A stretch of 64,000 nt of DNA from assembly GCF_003347665.1 (NCBI RefSeq), contig NZ_QDGA01000012.1:62001-126000 (forward strand), given 5' to 3'. Shown piece by piece: positions 26,590-35,832 of the stretch. The translations under genes were made by a program, and so were the position numbers. Under the pieces are notes generated by a model. That model ran no database searches, had not been told where the DNA came from, and was given only the letters and a program-made list of their open reading frames with translations. Origin of the DNA: Microvirga calopogonii. Its GTDB lineage: Bacteria > Pseudomonadota > Alphaproteobacteria > Rhizobiales > Beijerinckiaceae. Positions within the stretch are counted from its first letter, which is position 1; each line of letters begins with the position of its first letter.

Positions 26590-26728
26590 GAGATTTCCTC
26601 CCGGATGCCGGGCTGCATCGGCCCGGCTGACATTGTGATTCAAGGAACCACGCGATGAGGAAACTTAGCCGGCTTTTTGTCAAGGCGGCTTTGGTCGAGG
26701 GCGCGCCCGCTGGGTCTACGCCGAACAA

Positions 26729-26757
26729 CAAAAGGCCGGGCACGAGGCCCGGCCTTC
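26729..26757 (-). terminator. metNIQ terminator
   Basis: On the minus strand, stem AAGGCCGGGC / GCCCGGCCTT with a 5-nt loop is followed by TTTGTTG. It lies just after the metQ stop codon. Confidence 0.85.
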
Positions 26758-26779
26758 GGATGCTTTAGAGGTGTGCCGC

Positions 26780-27568
26780 TTACCAGCTGGTCAGCACGGA
26801 GCCCTTGAACTTCTCTTCGATGAACTTCTTCACTTCGGGCGAGTGATAGGACTCGAGGAGAGCCTTCACCCAAGGCTTGTTCTTGTCCTCGCTGCGAACG
26901 GCGATGAGATTCACGTAGGGACCCTTCGGATTCTCGCGGGCGATGGGATCCTTCACCGGATCGAGCCCACCGGCCGTCGCGTAGTTGGTGTTGATGATGC
27001 CGGCGTCGACATCATCGAGTACACGCGGCCCCTGTGCGGCTTCGATCTCGACGAATTTGATCTTCTTCGGGTTGTCGGTAACGTCGATCGGCGTGGGCTT
27101 GAAGCCGACATTGTCCTTCAGCTTGATCAGGCCCTTGTCCTGCAGAAGGATGAGGGCGCGGCCGCCATTGGTGGGGTCGTTCGGGATCGAGATCGTCGCG
27201 CCGTTCGGCAGCGCCTCGAGGCTCTTGTGCTTTTTCGAATAGATTCCGATCGGGAAGTTCACCGTCAGGCCGACGCTTTCGATCTTGAAGCCGCGATCGG
27301 CCACCTGATTGTCGAGGTAGGGCTGGTTCTGGAACGAGTTCGCCTCGAGGTCCCCTGCGGCCAGAGCCGCGTTTGGCACCACGTAGTCGGAGAACTCGAC
27401 GATCTTGATGTCGAGCCCCTTCTGCGCCGCGATGGGCTTCACGGCTTCGAGAATCTGCGCATGAGGGCCGGGCGTGGCGCCGATGCGGATCGTCTGTGTC
27501 TGCTGCGCAAGAGCGGGCAGGGCGGCGAGCGAGAAGAGGGCGGCAAGGCCCAGTTTCTTGAGGGACAT
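26780..27568 (-). CDS. metQ: Methionine-binding protein MetQ (NlpA family)
   Basis: 262 residues. A signal peptide (MSLKKLGLAALFSLAALPALA) precedes IRIGATPGPHAQILEAVKPIA, the start of the NlpA/MetQ fold. Further on, DYVVPNAALAAGDLEANSFQNQPYLDNQV and ISIPNDPTNGGRALILLQDKGLI are characteristic. No cysteine lipobox is seen, so it seems soluble in the periplasm instead of lipid-anchored. It is the last gene of metN-metI-metQ, 33 bp after metI. Confidence 0.93.
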   Translation of the reverse strand: MSLKKLGLAALFSLAALPALAQQTQTIRIGATPGPHAQILEAVKPIAAQKGLDIKIVEFSDYVVPNAALAAGDLEANSFQNQPYLDNQVADRGFKIESVGLTVNFPIGIYSKKHKSLEALPNGATISIPNDPTNGGRALILLQDKGLIKLKDNVGFKPTPIDVTDNPKKIKFVEIEAAQGPRVLDDVDAGIINTNYATAGGLDPVKDPIARENPKGPYVNLIAVRSEDKNKPWVKALLESYHSPEVKKFIEEKFKGSVLTSW

Positions 27569-27601
27569 CGAATACTCCTTGAACGATGTTCTTAGTAAAG
27601 A

Positions 27602-28267
27602 TCAGGCGTGGCGGATGCGCTTGTTGAGGTGGCGGGCGAGGCGGTCGCCGATGCTCTGCACCGCTTGGACGAGGACGATGAGCACCACCACGACGGCAAG
27701 CATCATCTCGGGCATGAAACGCTGATAGCCGTAGCGGATGCCGAGGTCGCCGAGGCCGCCGCCGCCGACCGCGCCCACCATGGCCGAGAAGCCCAGGAGC
27801 GACACGACCGCGAGGGTAAGCCCGAGCACGATGCCGGGGAGGGCTTCCGGGATCAGCACCTTGCGCACGATCTGGATCGGCGTTGCCCCGAAGGCGCGCG
27901 CGGCTTCGATCAGCCCCTGGTCCACTTCGCGGATCGCACCTTCGATGAGGCGCGCGATGAAGGGCGTGGCCGCGATCGTCAGCGGCACGATGGCGGCATT
28001 GGTGCCGATAGAGGTGCCGGCGATCAGGCGCGTGAAGGGAATGATCGCGACGACCAGGATGATGAAGGGCGTCGAGCGCGTGGCGTTGACGACGACGCCG
28101 AGCACGCGGTTCACCCAAGGGGCCGAGAACAATTCGCCCTTGCCGGATGTGGCGAGGAACACGCCGAGCGGCAGTCCGAACAGGGTGGCGATCAGGGCCG
28201 CGACCGCGACCATGTAGAGGGTTTCACCGGTGGAATTGGTGATGAGGCGGATCATCTCAGGCGACAT
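27602..28267 (-). CDS. metI: Methionine ABC transporter permease MetI
   Basis: 221-residue inner-membrane permease with five predicted helices. The start [31 protein letters not shown] and the EAA loop [26 protein letters not shown] are typical of MetI. The segment [28 protein letters not shown] closes the family pattern. Its start overlaps the metN stop by 11 bp. Confidence 0.95.
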   Translation of the reverse strand: MSPEMIRLITNSTGETLYMVAVAALIATLFGLPLGVFLATSGKGELFSAPWVNRVLGVVVNATRSTPFIILVVAIIPFTRLIAGTSIGTNAAIVPLTIAATPFIARLIEGAIREVDQGLIEAARAFGATPIQIVRKVLIPEALPGIVLGLTLAVVSLLGFSAMVGAVGGGGLGDLGIRYGYQRFMPEMMLAVVVVLIVLVQAVQSIGDRLARHLNKRIRHA

Positions 28268-29351
28268 GGCCGAGGACCTCCGTGTCGAGTCCGTGCTTGT
28301 TCAGGAAATCGAGTGTTGTGGCGAGGGACTGCTCCGGCACGCCGACCACCAGGGTGCCGAAGGGGCGGCCTGCGATCTCGTCCACCGAGCCCGACAGGAT
28401 GTTGGTCTCGATGTTGAGATCTCGCGCGAGCCGCGCGAGAACCGGGTCCGTCGCGTGCGGGCCGCGGAAGCCGATGCGGACGACCGCCTGGCTGCCGGGC
28501 GTCGCCTCGGCCTTGAGCCTGCTCTGCACATAGGGCGGCAGCGCGCGGCCGGATTCGTCCGCCAGGAAGGAGCGGGTGACCTCGTGCTGCGGCCGGGTGA
28601 AGACCTCGAACACGTCGCCCTGCTCGACGATGCGCCCGCCTTCGATCACCGCGACCTCGCGGGCGATGTTGCGGATGACCGCCATCTCGTGGGTGATGAG
28701 CAGGATCGTCAGGCCGAGCTCTTCGTTGATGCGGCCGAGCAGGTCGAGGATCGACCGGGTGGTCTCCGGGTCGAGGGCCGAGGTCGCCTCGTCCGACAGG
28801 AGAACCTTGGGCTTGGTGGCGAGCGCGCGGGCGATGCCAACGCGCTGCTTCTGGCCGCCGGAGAGCTCCGAAGGGTACCGGTTGCGCTTGTCCGAGAGGC
28901 CGACCAGGGCCAGAAGCTCCTCGACGCGGGTCTTGATCTCGGCCCTGTCGTAACCTGCGACCTCGAGCGGCAGGGCGATGTTCTGGGCGGCCGTCCGCGA
29001 GGAGAGCAGGTTGAAGTGCTGGAAGATCATGCCGATGGAGCGGCGGGCATGGCGAAGGGCGGCCTCGGGAAGGGCCGCGATGTCCGCGCCATCGACGATC
29101 ACCTTGCCGGAGGTCGGCTTTTCCAGCCCGTTCACGAGGCGGATCAGGGTCGACTTGCCGGCGCCTGAGCGGCCGATCACGCCAAGGATGGAACCCTGCG
29201 GCACTGCAAGATTGATCTCCTGCAGGGCCGTCACGGGCTGGCCGTCACGGCCGGGGAAAGTTTTCGACACCTTCTCCAGGCGCACGATGGGCTCCGCCGG
29301 AATCAGGCGCTGGGCGGTCTGTTCGCCGAGATATCCAAGAGGGGCGTTCAT
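28257..29351 (-). CDS. metN: Methionine ABC transporter ATPase MetN with NIL domain
   Basis: 364 residues. Walker A GRSGAGKS near residue 60, signature [15 protein letters not shown], Walker [14 protein letters not shown] and the switch His in LITHEMAV are all intact. The C-terminal NIL domain (about 285-364) binds methionine and shuts the transporter when the cytosol is full. It begins the leftward operon metN-metI-metQ. On the minus strand a TTGACT lies at 29419-29414, a possible -35 element. Confidence 0.95.
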   Translation of the reverse strand: MNAPLGYLGEQTAQRLIPAEPIVRLEKVSKTFPGRDGQPVTALQEINLAVPQGSILGVIGRSGAGKSTLIRLVNGLEKPTSGKVIVDGADIAALPEAALRHARRSIGMIFQHFNLLSSRTAAQNIALPLEVAGYDRAEIKTRVEELLALVGLSDKRNRYPSELSGGQKQRVGIARALATKPKVLLSDEATSALDPETTRSILDLLGRINEELGLTILLITHEMAVIRNIAREVAVIEGGRIVEQGDVFEVFTRPQHEVTRSFLADESGRALPPYVQSRLKAEATPGSQAVVRIGFRGPHATDPVLARLARDLNIETNILSGSVDEIAGRPFGTLVVGVPEQSLATTLDFLNKHGLDTEVLGHVA

Positions 29352-29614
29352 GATGTCGCCTTTTCAGTGACGTCAGGGATGTCGATATGACACATGAAAC
29401 ATCCCGTTCTCTAAGTCAACCTTTTCGTTCGTTAAACAGGACACGCTGCTTTTTCCGAACGAGACAGGCCATTTAACGGCCTGTTGCTCATCTCACAAGG
29501 CTGCTATCGCTTGCAGGAGGCGGAAGTTCCTCCTTTCTTTCGCCACAAGCACCATTGATCCGGCTACTCCGGATTTCTATGGCGCCGGGAACGGGATCCC
29601 GGCAGGAGATGTGT
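29352..29614. promoter_or_regulatory. Divergent control region of metNIQ and the SbmA/BacA-like gene
   Basis: A 263-bp gap without a gene. It has TTGACT at 29419-29414 (minus), and a 7-bp inverted repeat TCGTTCG (29425-29431) and CGAACGA (29456-29462) just upstream of it, which could be an operator or leader stem. The repeat is not a methionine-box or SAM riboswitch that I recognise. Confidence 0.35.
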
Positions 29615-31711
29615 ATGATCAAGGCGAGCATTGCGCTGGCGATCCTGGGCTTGGGCGTTCTGGCGGCTTCTCTGTCCGGGGCGGTCGCCGTTCCGTTCTA
29701 CCTGCCCCTCTCGACCCTGGCCTTGGCCGGGATCGTGTACATCGGACGGGACATCCCGAAATTCCTTCGTATCTTCCTCGCGATGGTGTCGGTGACGCAC
29801 ATCGTGCTCGTCCTGCTCGTCCTCGGGGCCACCGCAGGCCTGATCACGGGCGACTATACGGGGTACGTCCCGCCGCCCTCCGCCGCGCTCGGCGCGACCG
29901 GCTTCGGGGCGATCGTTTACGGCCTGTCCTATGTGCCGGTCGTTCGCACCATCTGCCGGATCACCGATCTCTATCTCGAGTCCCAGGCCGCCAGCGTCAT
30001 CCGCATTCCCTTCCTCGGTCTCGTGCGTGCCCGCGAAGGCACCATCGGCACCTGGATGATCGCGATCCTCATCGCGATCAACTTGGCCCAAGTGGCCCTC
30101 AATGTCCGCCTCAGCTTCTTCTCGCGCGACATGTTCAATGCGTTGCAGGACAAGGATGCGGCTGCCTTCTGGTATCAGCTCTTCGTCATCTTCACGCCCC
30201 TGGCAGCCGTGTTCGTGGCCATGGCGCTGACCGAGGTGCTGCTGCAGAACGTGCTCACCATCCGCTGGCGCGCTTTCCTCAACACCTATTACGTGCGCGA
30301 GTGGCTCGGCGATGGAACGCATTACCGGATGCAGATCATGGGCCGGGGCGCGGACAACCCGGACCAGCGCATCTCCGAAGACCTGCGCAAGTTCGTCGAG
30401 AGCACCTATTCCCTGTCCGTCGGCCTCATGAACCAGGCCGCGACCCTCGTATCCTTCGTGGCCATTCTCTGGACGATCTCGGCGGGCTTCACCTTCCCGG
30501 GGACGAGCTGGGAGATCCCGGGCCTGCTGGTGTGGGTCTGCGCGGGCTATGCCATTCTCGGCACCTGGGTGACGCACCTCATCGGCCGGCCGCTGATCGC
30601 CCTCAATTTCGAACAGGAGCGCCTGGAGGCGAACTACCGCTTCTCCCTGGCGCGCCTGCGCGAATACACGGAGCAGGTGGCGCTCCTCTCCGGCGAGCGG
30701 GCCGAGCGGGAGGGCCTGGGACGGCGTTTCGGGCAGATCGTCGACAACTACATGCAGATCGTGTTCCGCCTCATCAAGCTCAACACCTTCACCTCGGCCT
30801 ATTTCCAGGCCAACGTGGTGGTGCCCTATATCCTGACGGCACCCTATTACTTCATCGGCAAGATCTCGCTGGGCCAGATGCAGCAGGTGGTCGGCGCGTT
30901 CTCGCGGGTCGAGTCGGCTCTGACCTACTTCATCACGATCTATACGACGCTCGCGGACTACAAGGCCGTGCTCGACCGTCTCACCACGTTCGAGGGCGCG
31001 ATTGCGTCCGCCCAGCGGGTCGGCGGCGAAAGCAAGCTCGTCGTGAACGAAGCGTCCGGCCGGGAGCTGCGCTTGAAGGATCTCGATGTACGCCTGCCCG
31101 ATGGCAGTGCCCTGATGCACACGGATGCCCTGACCTTCCGCCCGGGCGAACGCACGCTCATGACCGGACCGTCTGGATCTGGCAAGTCCACCCTGTTCCG
31201 CGCCATCGCCGGGATCTGGCCCTTCGGCAAAGGGCAGGTGCTGGTGCCCGAGGGACAGACCATGATGCTCCTGCCGCAGCGGCCCTACATCCCAATCGGG
31301 ACGCTGCGCGAGGCCGTCACCTATCCCGGCAGGGCCGAATCCTATGAGGACGGTCAGATCGCCGAAGCCTTGCGCGGGGCCAGGCTGCCGCAGATCGCCG
31401 AGCGCCTCGACGAGGATCGCAACTGGGCGCAGACCCTGTCGCTCGGCGAGCAGCAACGCCTCGCGGTCGCCCGCGCGCTTCTCGCCAAGCCCGACTGGCT
31501 GTTCCTGGACGAGGCGACAGCCGCTCTCGACGAGCCCACGGAAGGGGAGATCTACCGGATCATCCGCGAGAAGCTGCCGAACACGACTGTCGTGTCCATC
31601 GGCCACCGCTCCACGCTCTCCGCCTATCACGACCGGCGCGTCGACATGAAGAAGACCGAAAGCGGCCTCTCGACCCCGGTGGATCTGCGGCAGGCGGAGC
31701 CTGCGGAGTAG
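29615..31711 (+). CDS. SbmA/BacA-like ABC transporter fused to ATPase (BclA/YddA-type)
   Basis: 698 residues. Two N-terminal helices are followed by an SbmA/BacA-type membrane domain at about 145-450 (LSFFSRDMFNALQDKDAAAFWYQL, RWRAFLNTYYVREWL, LIGRPLIALNFEQERLEANYRFSLAR). The ABC ATPase domain at about 480-690 has Walker A GPSGSGKS, signature LSLGEQQRLAVARALL and Walker B WLFLDEATAALDE. BacA/BclA proteins of rhizobia move peptides and hydrophobic compounds such as NCR peptides or bleomycin. The ATG at 29615 has GCAGGAG 6 nt upstream. Confidence 0.93.
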   Translation: MIKASIALAILGLGVLAASLSGAVAVPFYLPLSTLALAGIVYIGRDIPKFLRIFLAMVSVTHIVLVLLVLGATAGLITGDYTGYVPPPSAALGATGFGAIVYGLSYVPVVRTICRITDLYLESQAASVIRIPFLGLVRAREGTIGTWMIAILIAINLAQVALNVRLSFFSRDMFNALQDKDAAAFWYQLFVIFTPLAAVFVAMALTEVLLQNVLTIRWRAFLNTYYVREWLGDGTHYRMQIMGRGADNPDQRISEDLRKFVESTYSLSVGLMNQAATLVSFVAILWTISAGFTFPGTSWEIPGLLVWVCAGYAILGTWVTHLIGRPLIALNFEQERLEANYRFSLARLREYTEQVALLSGERAEREGLGRRFGQIVDNYMQIVFRLIKLNTFTSAYFQANVVVPYILTAPYYFIGKISLGQMQQVVGAFSRVESALTYFITIYTTLADYKAVLDRLTTFEGAIASAQRVGGESKLVVNEASGRELRLKDLDVRLPDGSALMHTDALTFRPGERTLMTGPSGSGKSTLFRAIAGIWPFGKGQVLVPEGQTMMLLPQRPYIPIGTLREAVTYPGRAESYEDGQIAEALRGARLPQIAERLDEDRNWAQTLSLGEQQRLAVARALLAKPDWLFLDEATAALDEPTEGEIYRIIREKLPNTTVVSIGHRSTLSAYHDRRVDMKKTESGLSTPVDLRQAEPAE

Positions 31712-31732
31712 GACGTGCCTTCAGCACCTCCC

Positions 31733-31826
31733 ATGACATCACCGGCCTTGTGCCGGTGATCCCGATTGGTTGAGCCGCCGCGGTTTTCCGTATCGGGATG
31801 GCCGGGACAAGCCCGGCCATGACGGG
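31733..31826. repeat. Dispersed palindromic repeat, type A, copy 2
   Basis: Hairpins ATCACCGGC-cttgt-GCCGGTGAT at 31738-31760 and ATGGCCGGG-acaa-GCCCGGCCAT near 31798-31820, the same pair and spacing as at 11482-11563. The 218-bp gap (31712-31929) also carries the next terminator and otherwise no gene. Confidence 0.8.
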
Positions 31827-31879
31827 GTGAGCGCCGTCCCCGGCAGCTGTAAGGCCGGGCATGACAGCAAGCACCAACG

Positions 31880-31907
31880 AAAAAGGCCGGCGTGATGCCG
31901 GCCTTTT
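31880..31907. terminator. Terminator between convergent BacA-like and META genes
   Basis: AAAAGGCCGGC - GTGAT - GCCGGCCTTTT hairpin flanked by A- and T-runs on both sides. It can stop transcripts from either direction. Confidence 0.88.
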
Positions 31908-31929
31908 CATGTGAACCAAAGCCAATGCC

Positions 31930-32409
31930 TCAGAGCGAGCGCTCCAGGATCAGCTGGCCACCGTTCTGGGTCTGGATGATCAGGTTGCGGCCCTTGATAT
32001 CCCATTTGCCCGAGGAGCGGAGGGCCACCAGGAAGGCCTGCTCGATGGCCATCGTGGACTTGTCGCAGCTCTTCTTCGTCAAGGCGAAGGGACCGACGGC
32101 CAAGCCCTGCTCGCGCAGGGGATAGGCCGCGGTGGCATAGGTGTTGCAGCCGCTGAAGCCGGTGGCCCGGAGTTGGTCGTCGAGCCTGAAGCTCGGACGC
32201 TCGCCGGTGAAAGGCTTGCCGTTCAGGCTGACGGCCACCCAGGAGGAGTTCAGCGGGAAGATCTTGCCGGTTTCGCCCGGCTGCGGGACCTTGTTATCCA
32301 CCTGACGGGTCGGGCCGGCCGGTCGGCCGAGGGTGGCGGCCGATTGGGCATGAGCTCCCGAGACGGCGGCGAAAGCCACCAGACATGTCGCAAGTCGAAG
32401 CGCGTTCAT
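31930..32409 (-). CDS. META-domain (HslJ-like) exported protein
   Basis: 159 residues. A signal peptide (MNALRLATCLVAFAAVSGAHA) and a short linker precede a META domain at about 48-159. Key pieces are SSWVAVSLNGKPF, then FSGCNTYATAAYPLREQGLAVGPFALTKKSCDK and ILERSL at the end. META (DUF306) proteins are small envelope or heat-stress-associated proteins of unknown mechanism. Periplasmic, single gene. Confidence 0.83.
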   Translation of the reverse strand: MNALRLATCLVAFAAVSGAHAQSAATLGRPAGPTRQVDNKVPQPGETGKIFPLNSSWVAVSLNGKPFTGERPSFRLDDQLRATGFSGCNTYATAAYPLREQGLAVGPFALTKKSCDKSTMAIEQAFLVALRSSGKWDIKGRNLIIQTQNGGQLILERSL

Positions 32410-32529
32410 CGGAACCTCTACTACAGAAAAGCGCAGGGACCATAAGAGGCCTTGAGCATTGAGGCAACTCTCTCACGTGAAGATGCACACCAAGCCTGAA
32501 GTCCTGGTGAAGGCGAGCTCACGATCATG

Positions 32530-33504
32530 CTACCCGATCCGCCGCAGGAGCCGTTCGGTGAGCGCATTGGTGGGGCGGAACAGATAGTCGAAAGCCCGTA
32601 CCGTAACGTCCTGCGCGCCGATGCCCTGCAGGGCGGCCACGATCTCGAACACCTTGGCGGCCCGGCAATGCAGTACGACCTCGCGTCCCAGGGCATTACC
32701 GTAGGGGAGGGTTGCGCCGTGCTCCTTCGCCAGCGCCACGAGCGCCGACGCCCGCGCCGGGTCGAGCGCAGCACGGACCTCGCGGCTGGTGCGGGCTTCC
32801 TCCTCGGCGGCGATGCGGGTCAGCACGGCGGTGGCGGCAGCCCGGGCCCGGTCCGTCCAAGGAGCGCGGGCGGAGGCCACGAGGTTGGCCTCCGAGCGCA
32901 GCATCACGCCGTCGTCGAGGATCTTCAGGGCATTGGCCGAAAGCGTCGCGCCCGTCGTGGTGATGTCGACGATCAGTTCCGCCGAGCCCGCGCCCGGCGC
33001 GCCCTCGGTGGCGCCCAGGCTCTCGACGATCCGGTAATCCGCCACACCCTTCTCGGCGAAGAACCGGCGGGTGAGGTTCACGTATTTGGTTGCAACCCGC
33101 ATCTTGGTCCCGTGACGGGCACGCAGGTCGGCCGCGACCTCGTCGAGATCGGCCATTGTCCGCACGTCGATCCAGGCTTGCGGCACGGCGACGACCACAT
33201 TGGCATGCCCGAAGCCCAGCGGCGTCAGAAGCTCGACCGCCTCGTCCGCATCGGCGATCTGCTCGCGGATCAGGTCCTCCCCGGTGATGCCGAGATGGGC
33301 CGTGCCGCTGGCGAGCTGGCTCACGATCTCGGAGGCCGACAGGAAGGCGACCTCCACGTCTGGCACGCCGGCAAGCGTGCCGCGATAGTCGCGTGCGCCA
33401 CGGGACTGGGTGAAGACGAGGCCGGCCCGGGCGAAGAACGCGGCCGCGTTCTCCTGCAGGCGCCCCTTGGAGGGAACAGCCAGAATGAGGGGGGAATCGG
33501 TCAT
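32530..33504 (-). CDS. hisG: ATP phosphoribosyltransferase, catalytic subunit
   Basis: 324 residues. It begins LILAVPSKGRLQENAAAFFARAGL and contains GITGEDLIRE, KYVNLTRRFFAEKGVADYRI and the PRPP-binding ELIVDITTTGATLSANALKIL. It is the short HisG form, which needs HisZ for allostery and activity; the 324 residues include an extra C-terminal stretch of about 90 compared with the minimal form, as I know from related alphaproteobacteria. The first step of histidine biosynthesis. Its ATG overlaps the hisZ stop by 1 bp. Confidence 0.95.
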   Translation of the reverse strand: MTDSPLILAVPSKGRLQENAAAFFARAGLVFTQSRGARDYRGTLAGVPDVEVAFLSASEIVSQLASGTAHLGITGEDLIREQIADADEAVELLTPLGFGHANVVVAVPQAWIDVRTMADLDEVAADLRARHGTKMRVATKYVNLTRRFFAEKGVADYRIVESLGATEGAPGAGSAELIVDITTTGATLSANALKILDDGVMLRSEANLVASARAPWTDRARAAATAVLTRIAAEEEARTSREVRAALDPARASALVALAKEHGATLPYGNALGREVVLHCRAAKVFEIVAALQGIGAQDVTVRAFDYLFRPTNALTERLLRRIG

Positions 33505-34598
33505 CAGGGCCTCCCCACGATGCGGTCGAGCCAGAAGGAGCAGCCGACGGCCGGGATCGGCGCATCGGCGCCGAGATGCTCGAGCAGGTGGTCGTAGCGT
33601 CCGCCGCCCACGACCGGCTTGCCATCGTGGCGGCGCGGGTCCTGCACCTCGAAGATGAAGCCCGTGTAGTAGTCGAGATTGCGGGCGAAGGTGGCCGCGA
33701 AGGAGAAAGCGCCCACATCGAGCCCCCGCGCGGCCATGAAGCCGGTGCGTGCCTCGAAGAGGCTCAGCGCCCCGTTGAGATCGAGCCCCGCGTCCTTGGC
33801 GAGGGTCCTCACCGCGTGGGCCGCCTGGTCAGGATCGCCCGCGATGGTGAGGTAGCGCTCCAGCACCTGCCGGGCCTCGTCGGGCAGGCCGGTCCGGTTC
33901 GCGGCGCGGGCCAGGAAACGCTCGGCGATCTCGCCCGCGCTGCGCCCGCCGACCCGGGCGATGCCCGCGATGGACAGGATGTCCTCCACGAAGGCCTTTG
34001 CCGCATGGGGTGCCTGCCCCTCGATGGCGGCGAGAAGGCCTGCATGTTCCTGGGCGCCGGGCCCGTCAGGCTCGGCAAGGCTCGCCAGTCCCTGGCCCGA
34101 CACGATCGCCCGGATCACCCGCCTTTTGGCAGCCGGCGCGATGCCCAAGGCATCGATCAGGGCATGGAGCAGGCCCATGTCGCCCAGCTTGACGATGGGG
34201 GCAGGGCCGCCGAATTGCTTGAGGCCGTCCAGGGCAAGGGCGAGGATCTCCGCATCGACCGCCGAGACGTCCTTCCGGCCGATGGATTCCAGGCCCGCCT
34301 GCAGGAATTCGCCGCTCTCGCCCGGGCGCATGCGGAAGACCGGCCCACCGTAGGAATAGCCGGAGGGCTGGGCGCCGTGCCGCTGGAGATGATGCAGACA
34401 GACCGGGATCGTATATTCGGGCCGCAGGCACAGTTCGGCGCCCGAGGCATCCTGGGTCACGAACATGCGTCGCCGGATGTCCTCGCCCGAAAGGTCGATG
34501 AACACGTCCGCCGGCTGCAGCACCGGCGGCTCGATCCGCGCATAGCCCTCGCGCTCGAAGAGCGCGATCAGCGCAACAATGGCATCCGTCTCCGTCAC
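33504..34598 (-). CDS. hisZ: ATP phosphoribosyltransferase regulatory subunit
   Basis: 364-residue HisZ, a catalytically dead relative of histidyl-tRNA synthetase. Motif-2-like CLRPEYTIPVCLHHLQRHG and the motif-3-like VVGGGRYDHLLEHLG are visible. It lacks the C-terminal anticodon-binding domain of true HisRS. It starts at GTG 34598 with a weak SD and couples to hisG through TGATG. HisZ-HisG hetero-octamers commit ATP and PRPP to histidine. Confidence 0.92.
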   Translation of the reverse strand: MTETDAIVALIALFEREGYARIEPPVLQPADVFIDLSGEDIRRRMFVTQDASGAELCLRPEYTIPVCLHHLQRHGAQPSGYSYGGPVFRMRPGESGEFLQAGLESIGRKDVSAVDAEILALALDGLKQFGGPAPIVKLGDMGLLHALIDALGIAPAAKRRVIRAIVSGQGLASLAEPDGPGAQEHAGLLAAIEGQAPHAAKAFVEDILSIAGIARVGGRSAGEIAERFLARAANRTGLPDEARQVLERYLTIAGDPDQAAHAVRTLAKDAGLDLNGALSLFEARTGFMAARGLDVGAFSFAATFARNLDYYTGFIFEVQDPRRHDGKPVVGGGRYDHLLEHLGADAPIPAVGCSFWLDRIVGRP

Positions 34599-34701
34599 TG
34601 GCCTGGCCCAATCCTCATGTCGGCATGCTCTCTACCAATGCCGGGCCCGGATGGCGATTGTTTTCGACCGGAAGGGTGAATAGGTGAGATCCGCATGGTG
34701 C

Positions 34702-35742
34702 TCAGAAGCGCGTGATGACGCTGATCCCCAGGCCTTCGAACCGGTCCATGGCCATGAGCGCGGCGGGGGCTTCGTCGAGGCCGATATGCTGGCCCACGAG
34801 CTTCTGCGGCGCCAGCTTGCCGGTGCGGATCATGGCCATCATGTCCTGGTAGCGGAAGGCCTGCATGCCGTGGCTGCCATAGACCTCCAGCTCGTGGGCG
34901 ATGATCTGCGCCATCGGCACCTGCGCGCGGGCATGCTCGCCCACCATCAGGCCGACCTGCACGTGACGACCGCGGCGGCGCAGGTTCGCGATGGAATTGA
35001 AGCAGGTCGCCGGATGGCCCAGGGCGTCGATGGACACATGCGCGCCACCCTCGGTGACCTCCTTGACCGCGCCGACCACATCGGAGGCCTCGCGCGCATT
35101 GACGGTCGCCACCGCGCCCATCGTCCTCGCGAAGGCGAGCTTCTCGTCGGTGAGATCGATGGCGATCACGTTCGCTCCCATGGCGCTGGCGATCATGATG
35201 GCCGAGAGGCCCACGCCGCCGCATCCATGCACGGCCACCCATTCCCCGGGCTTCACGCGGCCCTGGTCGACGATGGCGCGGAACGACGTGACGAAGCGGC
35301 AGCCGAGGCTCGCGGCGGTGGCGAAGTCGAGCTCGTCGGGCAGGGCCACGAGATTGGTGTCGGCGTAATCGACCGCCACATATTCCGCGAAGGATCCCCA
35401 GGCCGTGAAGCCCGGCTGGAACTGCTGCTCGCAGACCTGGTGATTGCCCGAATGGCATTCGTGGCAATGGCCGCAGCCGCCGACGAACGGCACGGTCACC
35501 CGGTCGCCCGTCTTCCAGCGCGTCACCTGCTTGCCCGTCGCGAGAACGGTGCCCGCCAGCTCATGCCCCGGCACATGCGGCAGCACCACGTCGGGATCGT
35601 GACCCATCCAGCCGTGCCAGTCGCTCCGGCACAGGCCCGTCGCCTCCACCTTGATCACGACGCCCTCCGCCGAGGGTGTCGGATCCGGCACGTTCTGCAC
35701 GCGCGGCGGCTGGCCGAACTGCTCGAAGAGAACCGCTTTCAT
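34702..35742 (-). CDS. Zinc-dependent alcohol dehydrogenase
   Basis: 346-residue MDR-superfamily dehydrogenase. The catalytic zinc ligands lie in [10 protein letters not shown] (Cys) and [10 protein letters not shown] (His-Glu), and the structural zinc site is [15 protein letters not shown]. The cofactor motif is [16 protein letters not shown]. It resembles Zn alcohol dehydrogenases acting on aliphatic or aromatic alcohols. Cytosolic, probably NAD-linked. It lies upstream of hisZ on the same strand with a 103-bp gap and need not be cotranscribed. Confidence 0.93.
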   Translation of the reverse strand: MKAVLFEQFGQPPRVQNVPDPTPSAEGVVIKVEATGLCRSDWHGWMGHDPDVVLPHVPGHELAGTVLATGKQVTRWKTGDRVTVPFVGGCGHCHECHSGNHQVCEQQFQPGFTAWGSFAEYVAVDYADTNLVALPDELDFATAASLGCRFVTSFRAIVDQGRVKPGEWVAVHGCGGVGLSAIMIASAMGANVIAIDLTDEKLAFARTMGAVATVNAREASDVVGAVKEVTEGGAHVSIDALGHPATCFNSIANLRRRGRHVQVGLMVGEHARAQVPMAQIIAHELEVYGSHGMQAFRYQDMMAMIRTGKLAPQKLVGQHIGLDEAPAALMAMDRFEGLGISVITRF

Positions 35743-35832
35743 GATGGCCTTTCCTTCGCGACGTATGGGAAAGGGGCGGTATAGCGGCTGGATCGGAGCA
35801 GGGCAAATGCGGCCACGGCCGATATGCGCCGC

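Noticed and set aside
29352..29560. A SAM riboswitch (for example SAM-II) before metN
   Set aside because: The leader has an inverted repeat TCGTTCG...CGAACGA but lacks the SAM-II conserved sequence blocks and pseudoknot pattern I know, so I do not call one.
29564..31630. Long minus-strand frame over the BacA-like ABC gene
   Set aside because: Composition is Arg/His/Asp/Gly-rich as expected for antisense of GC-rich genes; the plus-strand ABC transporter carries all motifs.
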